From: Gnetum montanum
Lineage: Eukaryota > Streptophyta > Gnetopsida > Gnetales > Gnetaceae
NCBI GenBank assembly: GCA_015680685.1
Contig: MNCI01021389.1
Location: forward strand, 2,795 to 66,794
Direction of reading: 5' to 3'
DNA length: 64,000 bases
Positions 45,441 to 57,080 of the stretch are shown one piece after another; the first letter of the stretch is position 1, and every line of letters begins with the position of its first letter. The notes beneath the pieces were generated by a model. It ran no database searches. It saw nothing but the letters and a program-made list of their open reading frames with translations, and was not told the origin of the DNA. A program made the position numbers and the translations under genes.

Positions 45441-46660
45441 AGCATCTTCATGCACCTCTGGTCCTCACTGGGCCACATGGTGATCTAACATGATGTCTCG
45501 ACCTGCAATGCCTAGGCCTTAAGCCTTTAGCCTATAGTGAATACATCACATCTATAGAGGCACCACTAGACTGGCTAGACCATCTAGTTAGGGCTTTAGA
45601 TCTAGAGGTACGTGACATCATCGAGGATCCCCTCGTTGAAGTCCCTATAACAACATTTAGTGGCGGGGTGAAAACATTGAAACTTAGTTCTTTGTTAGAG
45701 CCTCAACATGCCCAAAACATCATAAAAGTATTAAACAAAAACATCAAGGCATTCACATGGTCTTATGAAGACATGCTAGGCATATATCCTCATAAAGTGC
45801 AACACAACATAATCCTCAATCCCAACATAAAACTAGTCAAACAGAAAGCCTGCAAGGTTAGGCCTAAGGTGGTGCTAGTAGTCCATGATGAAATCACCAA
45901 ACTCTACAAAGTTGGTTTCATCTAGGCTGTTGACTACACAGACTAGGGCTCTAACATCGTTGGTGCACCCAAGAAAAATGAGAGTATACACATTTGCATA
46001 GACTTCCAGGACCTCAATAGGACCACCATTAAAGATGATTTTTAGTTACCTAGTATTGATCAATTAGTCAATACTATAGTTGGTCATGCCTTGTTGTGGT
46101 TCATGGACAGGTTCTCAGGGTACAACCAAATTTGGATCAACCCATAGCACTAGCTCAATACTATCTTCATAATGCCTTGGGGTACATTTTGGTACACCAT
46201 GATGCCTTTTGGGCTTAAGAATGCAAGAGAAACCTATCAACGAGCCATGATGTACATTGACGATATAGAGGTTAAGTCTAAGGCATCACACAACTAGGCA
46301 AGTGACTTAGGCCTTATGCTCAAATGTTACCTCCAACAAAAACTTAGGCTAAATCCTAATAAATGTATCTTTGGTATCAAGATAAGCCACATGCTAAGTT
46401 TCATAATATCTGAAGCAAGCATACATGTAGACCTCAATAAGGTTAAGGTCATTATTAACTTAGCACCACTAGCCAACCTTAGGGAGCTAGGGGGTTACAA
46501 AGTAGATTGCAATTCATACACCAGTTTATCACATGGTTAACCAACAAGTTGTAGTCAATGTAACACTTGCTCAAAAAAGGAGTCCACTTTGAGTGGATAG
46601 TTTAATGCTAAGAGGCATTTGACAATATTAAACATGAGTTGGCTCAACTTTCAATGGTCT
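45441..46660 (+). pseudogene. A4 reverse transcriptase relic (Tat lineage)
   Basis: The region before RT includes LEPQHAQNIIKVLNKN and FTWSYEDMLGI (open stretch 45668-45925), the usual Tat start. Palm motifs are IHICIDFQDLN (near 45990), PSIDQLV, FMDRFSGYNQI, MMPFGLKNA and YIDDIEVKS (codons from 46253). About 14 residues normally present between RAMM and YIDD are missing, in frame. The thumb continues LRLNPNKCIFGI (46316-46540). In-frame TAG codons occur at 45925, 45943 and elsewhere. Confidence 0.85.
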
Positions 46661-47060
46661 ACCCTCTGCAAGAAGATAAACCATTCTACATCTACCTTGC
46701 TACCTGAGATGCATCCATCGCTTCTCTGCTTTACCAAAAGTGAGATGATGGTACAAAGGTTTTGGTATACTACCTAAGCCATGCATTAGTTGCCTATGAA
46801 GTGAAGTACAACAATGTGGAAAAGAATTACCTTTCCTTAGTATTTTTACTTAAGAAGTGGAGGCACGATCTTTTCTAAAGTCAAGTTAACATCATCTACA
46901 AAAGCAATGTACTCTGAGCAATTACAATGAATATTTATGAGAGTAGTCACATTGCACATTGGAAAGCAATAATTGCGAAGTTTGACTTGCATTACATTGC
47001 ACAAGCATCAACCAAAGGTCAAGCAATAGCAACATAACTCACGGCTTCCCCAATTGATGA
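46661..47060 (+). pseudogene. A4 first RNase H relic
   Basis: The usual Ty3-type RNase H after RT: FYIYLATXDASIASLLYQK, VYYLSHALVAYE, YNNVEKNYLSLVFLLKKWRH and a later connection segment. The catalytic Asp of the DAS motif and the Glu of VEKN are present. Two stops interrupt it. It is followed by a second, different RNase H. Confidence 0.75.
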
Positions 47061-47570
47061 TCAAGTAGTGATAGATCTAGAATTTTCAAATGAGCATGTC
47101 ACTAGCATAAGCCAAGTGCCTAACAACTTTGAGGTACTTTTACACTTCGATGGTGCTTCAACCTCTCAAGGGGGTAGCATCATTGTCATAATCACGTTTC
47201 CCTCTGGGAAGATTTGATCCTTCGCATATCACTTCACATTTCCATGCACTAACAACATGATAGAGTATGAGGGTCTCCTCTAGGCCATCTTAGCAGCTAA
47301 GAACTTAAGGATACAAAACTTAGCAATTCGAGGTGACTCACAACTAGTTGTCAACCAAGTCATAAAGGTTTATACTTGTAAAGCTCAACACTTGAAACCT
47401 TATTATGACTTGGCAAAGCACTTGCTCAAGCAATTTCCAACTGCTGATGTCCAACATATCCCCTACAATGAAAATGATATTGTTGATGCATTAGCTATGT
47501 TAGCCTTAAGCATTGCACCTAAACAGTTTCATGCATTTCCCACCACGGTGGCAAATTGCACTGTTCCTGT
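47061..47570 (+). pseudogene. A4 second (Tat-type) RNase H relic
   Basis: This extra RNase H is a hallmark of the Tat lineage. Residues seen in order: LLHFDGASTSQGG (Asp, about 47146), TNNMIEYEGLLXAILAAKNL (Glu, about 47262), IRGDSQLVVNQV (Asp, about 47335), and YNENDIVDALAMLAL (final Asp, about 47485). All four catalytic positions are kept despite a TGA at about 47216 and a TAG at 47281. Open stretch 47392-47676 covers the end and the linker to integrase. Confidence 0.85.
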
Positions 47571-48870
47571 CATGCAAATAATCGACATTGCATCTATAGC
47601 CACAATAAGCATGACTCATGCACTGGAGTGGTACAAAGACATCAAATCATACCTTCTACAGGGTGAACCTCCATAGCATCTAACCACTACCCAAAAGGAT
47701 GCAATGCAAAAGTGATCGCGATAGTACATCATCATAGGTGATAGCACTTTGTGATGTAGGTCCTATGATGCCATACTATTAACTTGCATTAGTGGCAGAA
47801 AAGCCCAGATGATCATTGAACAAGTCCACAAGGGACTCTACGAAGGCCACATAGCACCCAAGGAAATGGTGGAAAAAATTAACTACTTAGGCTACTATTG
47901 GCCTTACATGGAGCGCAATTACATCTCCAAGGTCAAGACATGTGACACCTATCAATGGCATCATAGCTTAATGCACGTGCCACCTACTAAAATGCACACA
48001 ATGTAGATCATGTGGCCATTCTAACATTGGGGGTTGGACATCATAAGACCAATAATGCCTACATTCTCTATAGGACATAACTTTATTATAACTACCATTG
48101 AGTGTTTTACAAAGTGGTTTGAAGCTATCCCCCTTAGGAAGACTACATCACAACAGGTCTACCGATTCATACTTGACAACATAGTGTCCCATTTTAGTTT
48201 ACCCATGACCATAGTTATAGACAATAGGCCACAATTTAGTAGTGCTGAGACCAAAGCCTTTTGTGAATGCTTTGAAATCAAACATTCCTTTTTGTCACAC
48301 TACTACATGCAAGTGAATGGCTAAGCAGAGGCCACGAATAAGGTCATCGTCAATATTTTAAAGAAGATTCTTAGCAGCAACAAATGACGATGGCACGAGT
48401 AGCTAACCTATACACTCTAGGCCAACCAAAAAACATGAAGAACTACAACAAGTAAGACACCATACAACTTAGTTTATGGGTCTGAAGTAATCTTGCCTCT
48501 TAAATTGTAGATCCCATTACTCTACGTAATTCTCTCAAGCTTCATCGATGAAGCTCAAAACAACGAGTTAAGAACCATCGACCTCGACTCGATAGAGAAG
48601 GAGCACATGAAAATTCTTGGTCAAATCAAGCGATACCAAAAAATGCAATGGCAAAAGCATCATCATAATTAGCACTAATGCCAGATCAAAGAGGGGGACC
48701 TAGACTTGAAGGCCATTCGCAAACCCGTAGATAAATTCTCAACCAACTAGGAAGAGCCTTTCTTAGTCATCAAGGCTTATGGCAATAGAGCATTCAAGCT
48801 TGTTGACTACAATGACAATGAATTTTCCAATCTAGTAAACCACTTGTATATGAAGTTGTACTACGCATAG
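47571..48870 (+). pseudogene. A4 integrase relic
   Basis: The zinc region VHKGLYEGHIAPKEM keeps both His, but the second Cys is Tyr (CDTYQWH). The catalytic core has HWGLDIIRP (Asp, about 48034), VIDNRPQFSS (Asp; the usual Gly is Arg, about 48217) and AEATNKVI (Glu, about 48328). Open stretches 47809-48006 and 48034-48324 cover it. The tail has KTPYNLVYGSEVILPL and ends LYMKLYYA with a TAG at about 48868. In A3 only the last few codons of this region survive. Confidence 0.85.
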
Positions 48871-48889
48871 CACGCAACACCTCATCAAT

Positions 48890-49335
48890 GACAAAGCAAG
48901 GTAAGCAATAGTCCACTATGACTATAAACTAGTAAAGACAAGTCCGTTATGACTATAAACTAGCACAGCAAGTCCACTATAACTATAAACTAGCACAACA
49001 CATCTACTATGATGCTAAACTAGCACAGAAAGTCCACTATGACTATAAACTAGCACAAACCATCCTTAGGCCATGATGCTAAAACTAGAACCTATAACAT
49101 TCATCCACTATGACACTAAACTAGCATAACTCATCATTAGGTCATGACATTAAACTAGAACAACCTCCACCATCTACTACAACATTAAACTGTCACACAA
49201 TAGTCTACTAGGACTTTAAAATAGCACCTCATGATCCACTAGGACCTTAAATTGGGTTCACAGTCTACTAAGACCCTAAACTAGCATAGCATACAGTCTA
49301 CTAAGACTTTAAACTGGGTTTGTAGTTCAACACAC
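48890..49335 (+). repeat. A4 ~30-bp 'CTATAAACTAGCA' array after pol
   Basis: A dozen or so units of the form GTCCACTATGACTATAAACTAGCACA are spaced 30 bases apart at first (48921, 48951, 48981, 49011, 49041), then less regularly. It equals the array at 29930-30410 in A3. Confidence 0.85.
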
Positions 49336-49899
49336 ATTGTTCTGTACACAAGCAAGCGTGAATACTTTCAACTCTTTGTTATTCACTCATACTTCATGGG
49401 CAGGGAAGGGCACTGCAGTTCTAGAATGGATTTCACATCATTAAGAGATGTCTCTAGAACATTTGCAACATTACTAACCTTTGGCATTTTGTTGATCCTC
49501 CGAAAATGCCCTTGGGCATCTTGCTAACCTTTCGAAGCTCTTGCCACAGTCACCAATAGTACCAAGCCCAAGCCACACCAACAGCATTACTAACCTTGAG
49601 TATTTCATTATTGCTTTAAGCTCTTATCGTTAGCACAACCTACTAGAGTAGTGATAGTATCATGGCCCCTGCCATTTTGCTACCATCCTCCATCCCTCAC
49701 CATTAATTGAGCCTGGAAGTGTTTGTAGCATCCTAGCTTTCTACCATTTTGCTGGCTTTTTGAGCTCCTATTCTTGGTGTGGAGTCTTGAGCAATAGCAT
49801 CGCCATTGCCCTCTGCTATTTTGCTAGCCTCTCTGGGTGCTCGCCTCTGATGTGGCTACTAGAGCTTTTGCAACCTTCTTTCTCCGGCACCTGCATTGG
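49336..49899 (+). other. A4 3' tail, part before the Athila insertion
   Basis: It contains loose repeats around GCATTTTGCTAGCCTTTGGAGC, like A3 at 30520-30690. No gene seen. It continues at 59792 after the inserted element. Confidence 0.6.
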
Positions 49900-50750
49900 T
49901 AATGATCCTCAATAATGGACCCTCGATATTAGATACATGATATCGTAGATGCTGAAGCGATATTGAGCATGCGATGTCAAAACCTGTCTCAATGATTATA
50001 AATAAGAGACAAGGGTAATTTTTCTATTCCAAAGTTAGAATTATTTCTGAGTGCTCATAGTAGGAGTCATAAAGTAAATGGATCTTTATTCGAACATTTT
50101 AGAATTATTTCTAAGTGCTCATAGTAGGATTCATAAAGTGAACGGATCTTTATTCAAGCATTGTGTACCTGAGCACACCTTGTGTCCAAAAATAAGGACA
50201 AACTTTGTGATAAACCTTGCAACATTCAGAATAGCTTAATTATTTCATTTAATGTTATTTACTATTATTTGATACTCTCATTAGTTAATCAATGTTATTT
50301 CTATTGAATTGTTAATTACTAAAGAATTAGCACACTCAGCATGACCACTTTGAGCATATGTGGAACACTTGGTAACCCAGTAATGACTAGCGTTTGGTAA
50401 TCCTAGTAGTGTTACACTAGTTTAGGATGTGTCCAGAGAGTGGGAATGGATGTTGGTGTTAGGACTAGTTAGAGAATAGTTAACTAGTTAAATCAAATTA
50501 GTTATTAAATTAGTTCATTTCTCTCTTTTAAGCATTAAGAACATAAAACATAAAATAATAAAAATCACATACCTTGAGTTTACTTAACCATACAATTATG
50601 CCTTACAAGTAAGCTTGAAAAGACAATGATGGCATAACTCATCCTTGTTTTGTGTAAGCGCATAAGCACTTAATCCTTGGAGTTCGATTGGATCGTGCGT
50701 GAACGCTTGTATTCGTATGGTTGGGCATAGGGGTACCTAGTCACTCATCA
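49900..50750 (+). repeat. Athila-type 5' LTR
   Basis: It starts TAATGATCC (TG decayed) and ends CACTCATCA. TATAAATA is at 49997-50004. It contains a 64-bp direct duplication (50035-50098 and 50099-50162) that is single in the 3' LTR, and lacks about 40 bp found there before TTTCTATTCC. Confidence 0.9.
49997..50004 (+). promoter_or_regulatory. TATA box of the Athila-type LTR
   Basis: TATAAATAAGAGA is shared with the 3' LTR (59069-59076). Confidence 0.6.
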
Positions 50751-50751
50751 T

Positions 50752-50769
50752 TGGCACCGTTGCCAGGGA
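50752..50769 (+). other. Primer binding site, tRNA-Asp type
   Basis: TGGCACCGTTGCCAGGGA differs by two G-to-A changes from TGGCGCCGTTGCCGGGGA, the tRNA-Asp complement common in Athila-lineage elements. It sits one base after the LTR. Confidence 0.9.
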
Positions 50770-50887
50770 TTTTGTTGTTTGTGCACTGATTATAACCTAG
50801 GAAATCTTTCCATCATTAGAATGAACCCTTAGGGTTAGTTATCCTACAATCATCGAAAAAGAGTATTGCACATTGAATAATCAATCA

Positions 50888-52790
50888 TGTCTCCTTCTTC
50901 TTATGAGAGTGCTTCACCGACTAGGTCTGACACAATGAATAATCGAAGGTAGCATACACATGATGATCCGCCAGTGCCCTAATAGTTTCGTATAGTTTGT
51001 GCTCATCCTGATGAGTATATACCAAACTTTACCTTTATCCTCCACCAGGATGAACAACTGCAATGGCATGATTTAGAAGGTAACATAGTATTACCTCCCA
51101 ATTGCTCAATCTCGGGCATGCTTCTTTTTGCTCTCACATGAATTGGTATGCAACACTTATAATTGGAGTACGTTGTGCATGAACAAGATTCAAGAGATTA
51201 TCAACCCATGGACGTGCAACGCTAGAGTGATTTACAATAGGAGAGACATTACAAATCCGTGAAGGGAAAGTGGTCTCAAGATGTCCCGTATGTCCTAAGT
51301 AAAAACAAGGGTGGTGAACCTGTCTTGGGAGGTTTTCCATAGAATGATGTTCCTCTCGTTAACTTCGGTCATGGAGTTGTGTATCAGAATCTTCACTAGA
51401 CTATTCATAACCCAAGTTCTAGTACCAACGGACACAAAGGGTCCAAAAAAGGAACACGAACACATGACAAAGATAGATATTCTGACCATAACCGCGACTG
51501 AGGTCATGACCACTAAAGAGAAAGTGACAGGCATCGTCATGATGCCAGTCCTCCTTCCTCTTCACCTTCATCATCTCCTTCTCCCTCTCCTTCGAGATCT
51601 GAATGCAGTTGCAAAGGGAAAGACCATGAGGATAATGGTAAGCAAAATAGAAATCACCGACAAAATAGTAGGGAAAGGGGACGAGGGAATTCTAAAGAGA
51701 CACATCACAAAACAAGGGAAAGTAGGAAACAGCATAGGCATCATAGACGTCATAGATGGTACAATTACGATGAACCTCTAATCATCACTTAAAGCATGTT
51801 AGGGTTCCAACAAGGCACTAGAAGGACAATAGGATCAAAAGACTAGACATGAATAACATCCCACGATCTGAAGGAGGATACAATGCTAATTCCATGATGT
51901 ATGTGCCTTGCAAAATATAGAAAATGAGTGGAAAAAGCTAAATTTGTTTCCATGAACACTGATCAAGGAAGCGGAAAGATGGTATCGGTCCTTAGAACTA
52001 GAATCCATTCATCGATGGAGTACCATGTTGGAGCTATTCAACGATAAGTATCAAACATACTCCTGAGTGTCCAACCTGCGTAAGAAAATCCAAGGATGGA
52101 AACAAGGAGGACACGAACCCTTGGATGCTACCATGGGCCAATATTATACATTATTACATCATTGCCCTAGCCATGGTTACTCACAGAAGGAATAACTACA
52201 CCATCTCATAGATGGGCCTAGGTGCGAAATGTGAAGAACCCTTTGGAGTTATGCCCAAGGAAGGCTATCTGAGCTTAGACCCCACCAAATACAAAGATTG
52301 TTGGAGCAAGTTGCCAAGGAGAAAGGTGAGTTGATGAAAAGAGAAAGTGTGAAAGAGTACAATAGAGATCCTTCCCTCTGAAAAAAGGAAATTAGATTTT
52401 GTGAAGATGAGGAAGAGTCACCACTTGAAAATATGGTGAATAGAAAGACTTTGCCCATTCAAAAATTTTCATAAGAAGTATTAGTAAAGGTAGATTAAAT
52501 GTGGAACTCCCTAGATGACAAATTTCAAACTATCCTAAAAATAATAGAGGAGTCTAGAGAACAAAGTAGTGACCGAGAGAGAAGGAAAAAGAAAGAAGTT
52601 GAGTATGCACGTAACAAGGGTAAGGGCAAAATTGCCATCCTTGAAGAGGTTGTGGATTTAGATACAAATAATGATGGCAGATGTGAGATATGCCAATATG
52701 ACCATCCTAAAGGATGTTGCCTACTAGTGTCACATCTGCAAGAGTCTAGGGTGTATGCACTAAACCCACAATTAAACAAATGAAAAACAC
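50888..52790 (+). pseudogene. Athila-type gag relic
   Basis: The likely start is the ATG at 50888 (MSPSSYESASPTRSDT); an earlier ATG at 50821 hits a stop at once. The gag core near 51970-52180 includes WYRSLELESIHRW, MLELFNDKYQ and TMGQYYTLLHHCPSHGY. The open stretch 52499-52783 gives MWNSLDDKF, a charged segment and a Cys/His cluster CEICQYDHPKGCC that may be the zinc knuckle. Arg/Ser-rich low-complexity text lies at 51300-51780. Frame breaks are frequent. Confidence 0.7.
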
Positions 52791-53330
52791 CCAGAAGGTT
52801 ACCTTATCCTCAAGGTAACCTAAGGTAGTTCTACCAACCCTTGACATATTATCCCAATGGAGCTCCACCACAACCAAATGAACAGTATCAATAGTGGGAA
52901 CACCCACAATCACAGGGAATGCCACTACCACATCAACAATATCCTTACCATCAAGCTGACCCATATGGGTATTACGTTCAGCAATCGATCTCTCCACGTG
53001 AATCTACTAGTCATGTCACTCCTCAACCTTACTACCAAACCCTCGAGTACTATAGAACTTATTCTCCTTGGGGTGATGTTCCACATACGTACTATCCCTC
53101 TCATCTATCTGCATCTCTTCCACCCTCAACTCCATTACCACCTACTCCAACTATGCAAGGCGAGCTTCTTGCCTAGCCATAGCAATGTAATGCTATAAGG
53201 GTTGTCAACCCTCAACCTACTATTGGTTTGGACAACCGATCAAAGAAGAGACCTTTCATTAGAACCAACAATCCAAATAAGTCCTTACAGCCACAAGTGG
53301 CTAATTATCCAAACACCTCACCATCATTCA
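52791..53330 (+). pseudogene. Athila-type gag C-terminal region, Pro/Gln/Tyr-rich
   Basis: An open stretch at 52919-53176 reads PLPHQQYPYHQADPYGYY, then a Pro/Ser/Tyr-rich run. This is the low-complexity tail after the nucleocapsid; it is continuous with gag upstream and protease downstream. The overlapping frame 52857-53198 appears to be its shadow. Confidence 0.5.
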
Positions 53331-53900
53331 AATCTTTGGAGCTTCCTTTGAACCAAAGACCACACCCAATGCATACTATCATGTTAACCCATGCCATCAC
53401 TAATTAGATTAAAGATGGTCATATTCCAAGGAAATTCTCTGATCTTGGAAGTCCCCTTATATATTTGCAAATCGCTAGAAATGAGCCTTGCAAAGATCTT
53501 TTGAATTCAGGTTCTAGTGTTAATTTGATCTCTCAAGAAATGTACAAAGCCTGGAACCTTTCTTCACTAAAGAAGAGTAACATTCATTTAGAGTTGGCCA
53601 ACTAGTCCATCACAGTTCCATTAGGACTAGTAGAGGACATTATCACTACTATTTATGGATGGTCATATCTAGCCAATTTCCTAGAGATTCAAGTTAACAA
53701 TTGCAAGGTATACTTCCCAATCATAATGGGAAGAGCATGGCTAAGTACGATTGATGCATGCCTAGGAATACATGATCTTTCCCTCGAAATATCAAAAGAA
53801 AATACATTTGGGAAGATTGAGAAGAAGAAATTTCCATGCATCGCATACAATGACATAGGGTGCAACTGCATGCAGAAGTCCTAGTTTCTACAACGCTTAA
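53331..53900 (+). pseudogene. Athila-type protease relic
   Basis: CKDLLNSGSSVNLISQEMY marks the active site. The family pattern is LLDSGSSVN, so the catalytic Asp is Asn here, a single G-to-A change. It is followed by LELANXSITVPLGLVEDI, then FPIIMGRAWLSTIDA, the second conserved strand. In frame with the linker to RT except for stops. Confidence 0.85.
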
Positions 53901-55110
53901 CATTGCCTACATGCAACCAGTGTGCACAAGTAATTGACATACAAAGATGTCTATATGTAGTAGCCACAAGACAGGAAGGCACCCAGTGGCTAACAACTAA
54001 CCAAGCAAGCAATTCAACTATATGCATGTAACCAACTAAGAGCTTAACTTGTGCCTATATTGATAGCATAGATGCATTAGAGCAAGTCCATCACCAACTT
54101 TCAAGTACTTACACCAAAAATATCAATTGGGGGAAGTTGGAAATCCCTAATGAGTTTAAGAAAGAGCCCCTTGAATTAAAACCATTACCTACTGGTATGG
54201 AGTATACATTTCTCAAGAATGGAAAACCAGAAATCGTTAACGCTAAGTTTTCTCCTCAATAAAAAGAAAAACTGCTAAATATGGTTAAAAATGGTCAAAA
54301 GCCTTTGCTTGGTCATATCTCGAATTAACCAAAATTGATCCTAGGATATGCCAACATAGAATTTACACTGACCCCTCTATGAAGCTTGAACGACAACCGC
54401 AAAGATGACTGAACCCAAAGCTTAAGCAAGTAGTTAAAGAACAAATTGAACAACTTCTAACGGTTGGGTTCATCTACCCCATTGTTGATAGTGAATGGGT
54501 TAATCCATTAGTAATTATGCCTAAAAAGGGAGGTAAATGGAGGGTGTGTATAGATTTTAGGTTGTTAAACATGGCAACATTTAAATACCATTTCCCATTG
54601 CCATTCATTGACCAAGTCTTGGATACCATTGTAGGGCATTATTATTATAGTTTTCTAGATGGTTACAGTGGATACAATCAAATTCAAATAGCATCAGAAG
54701 ACCAAGCCAAAACTACATTCATGAGTCCTTAGGGGATATTTGTAGATAAGTAGATGCCATTTGGCTTGTGCAATACTCCAGCAACATTTCAATGTCTAGT
54801 TTTGAGTATATTTCAACAGCAAATAGGAAATGGTGTGGAGGTTTTTATGGATGATTTCTCCACTTATGGAGTGGACTTTGAACAAGCATTGGACCAATTA
54901 GAGTAAGTACTAAAATGATGTGTTGAAACTAACCTAAGGCTCAATTGGTAAAAAAAGCCATTTAATGGTTCAAGAGGGCATTGTATTAGGGCATAAAATT
55001 TCACAAACAGGGATGGAGGTAGATCCTAAAAATATTAGAGTCATCCAAGGAATCACTCATCAACCTAAAACTATAAAAGATGCTCGATCATTCCTTAGAC
55101 ATACTGGCTA
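53901..55110 (+). pseudogene. Athila-type reverse transcriptase relic
   Basis: The leader has LELKPLPTGMEYTFL. RT motifs are CQHRIYTDPSMKLERQ, NPLVIMPKKGGKWRVCIDFR (54499-54558), FLDGYSGYNQIQIA, MPFGLCNTPATFQ and FMDDFSTYG at about 54846; the FMDDF form is typical of the Athila lineage. Stops at TGA/TAG after about 54728 and a frameshift near 54960 break it. The longest open piece downstream is 54965-55639. Confidence 0.9.
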
Positions 55111-55640
55111 TTATAGATGTTTCATCGAAAACTTTTCAAAGATTGCAAAACCATTGGTTGAACTAACGAAGAAGGATGTACCCTTTGAATGGACCAAGGA
55201 ATGTGAGCTAGCTTTCCAAACCTTAAAGCAAAAGCTCATAGAAACACCCATTCTACAAGCTCCTGACTGGTCCAGACCATTCCATATAATGACTAACGCA
55301 TCCAATTTTTCTTTAGGATCCATGCTTACACAATTAGATGATCAAAAACGTCCCTATTACATTCACTATGCAAGTCAAAGTATTGCTGGGGCACAACTCA
55401 ACTATACCACAACAGAAAAAGAGTTAATGTTTGAGGTATTTGCACTAGAAAAATTTAGGCACTATGTATTAGGCTATAAGGTATTTGTCCACACGAATCA
55501 TAGTGTGACTCAATTCCTTATGAATAAACCAATAGTGAGCCCTCGTGTCATACGATGGCTAATGATCTTGCAAGAGTTCAATATCATGATAATAGATCGT
55601 AAAGGCATTGAGAATGTTGTTGCTGATCATTTATCTTGAT
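55111..55640 (+). pseudogene. Athila-type RNase H relic
   Basis: It lies in open stretch 54965-55639 (224 codons), the longest in the element. HIMTNASNFSLGSML replaces the usual Asp of the DAS motif with Asn. Next come YASQSIAGAQLNYTTTEKEL (Glu kept), FVHTNHSV (usually Asp, here Asn) and ENVVADHLS (final Asp kept), then TGA. Two of four catalytic acids are lost by G-to-A changes. Confidence 0.85.
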
Positions 55641-57045
55641 TGCGATGGAACAAAAAAGAGGACAAATACCCAATTTTTGATCACTTCCCTAATAAAATCC
55701 TCTTTACAGGTGTAATAAACAACCAATCACCCACAAATATAAATTGGTATAGTAGCATTCTTACTTATCTTCTCACACAAGAAACACCACAAGAGTTGGA
55801 TGTTAGAAAGAAACAACCATTTCTCCACCAAGTCAAATAATTCATGGAAATCAATGGACACCTTTACAAGGTGTGTTCTGATGGCTTGGTCTGATGGTAT
55901 GTTCCTAACACAAATCAATTACGAGTTTTCTAACAAACTCATGAGGATCCTTGTGGGTGTCATTACATTAGGAGAAAACAGCCATTAAAATCTTACTTGT
56001 AGGGTATTATTGGCCTACATTATTTTGGGATGCCCATCATTTTGTCCAATCTTGTGAGCGCTGCCAACACGATGGGGGAATGACTACTAGAATGGAGGGT
56101 CCACAAAAATGGATTCAACACTTAAAACCCTTTGACATATGGGGTATTAATTTTATGAGGCCTATTACACCGATGTCCAATGAAAAAGCATACATTATTG
56201 TTGCTATTGACTATTTTACAAAGTGGGTAGAAGCAACCACTATTACCGACTATACATCATCTACCACTACAATATTTGTTCAATAACAAATCATAAACAA
56301 GTTTGGTGTGCCTCGTGCACTTATTTTTTATAATGGTACCCATTTTATAGGTGTGAATTTTCGAAAGTTGATGCAATACTTAGGAGTTGAGCATAAACTG
56401 ACTACATCATATCATCCTCAAGCAAATGGTCAAGCTGAAGTCACTAATAGGGAAATCACAAAAAAATTGACACGAACCATTAGCAATTATAAGCGAGACT
56501 AGAGCACCAAACTGAACGATGCTCTTTGGGCCTACTACTCCACATGGAAACTCCCTATAGGTTACTCTCCCTATGAATTAGTGTACAGTAAACTTCCAAC
56601 ACTTCCTATCCAAGCTAAGCTCTGTACACTATCTATAGCATGTGACCTTAACCTTGACCTCAATCTAGCATAGAAGGAATGGTTAATGAATCTTAACTTA
56701 CTAGATGAAAATCGATTAGCTGCTTTTTTATCCAACAAACTGCACAAGGCCTTCAACAAAAAACATCATGACCTAAAAATTAGAAAAGTCAAATACCAAC
56801 TAGGAGATAGGGTTCTTTATTGGAATCCTGCACATGTGTCACAATGAACTAAATTTCAAACGTTGTGGGAAGGACCTTACATCATTCATGAAACTTTTCC
56901 TTCAGGTGCCATGATGAGCTATAAACCTAAAAGCCTGAATAAGAAATTATTGGTCAACGTACAACAAACCAAACCTTTCCATGAACCCAAAATGGCCAGT
57001 ACTAGCACTACCCCTATTGATGAACAACCATGCTCATTATTTTGA
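55641..57045 (+). pseudogene. Athila-type integrase relic
   Basis: HHCC region near 56035-56075 (HFVQSCERCQH). Core: FDIWGINFMRPITPMSNEKA, where the first Asp is Asn; ALIFYNGTHFIG, where the second Asp is Tyr; SYHPQANGQAEVTNREI with Glu kept. Open stretches 56080-56286 and 56308-56502. The tail has GYSPYELVYSKLP, YQLGDRVLYWNP and WEGPYIIHETFPSGA, ending near 57045 with TGA after EQPCSLF. Confidence 0.9.
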
Positions 57046-57066
57046 ATCTCCTCCTTCCAAGTTAGT

Positions 57067-57080
57067 TGTGGGGGAGATGG
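57067..57080 (+). other. Internal polypurine-tract-like sequence
   Basis: TGTGGGGGAGATGG follows the integrase stop by about 20 bases, far from the 3' LTR. It resembles plant LTR-retrotransposon polypurine tracts more closely than the tract at 58982. Confidence 0.4.

Noticed and set aside
48900-49335. Regular ~30-base repeats that could suggest a CRISPR array
   Set aside because: There are no unique spacers between exact repeats, the units are degenerate and continuous, and the context is a plant retrotransposon.
51311-51781. 156-codon open frame in Athila gag
   Set aside because: It is Met/Thr/Val-rich and out of phase with the flanking gag text; the Arg/Ser/Asp-rich reading in another frame looks like the true gag linker, so this was not called as a separate gene.
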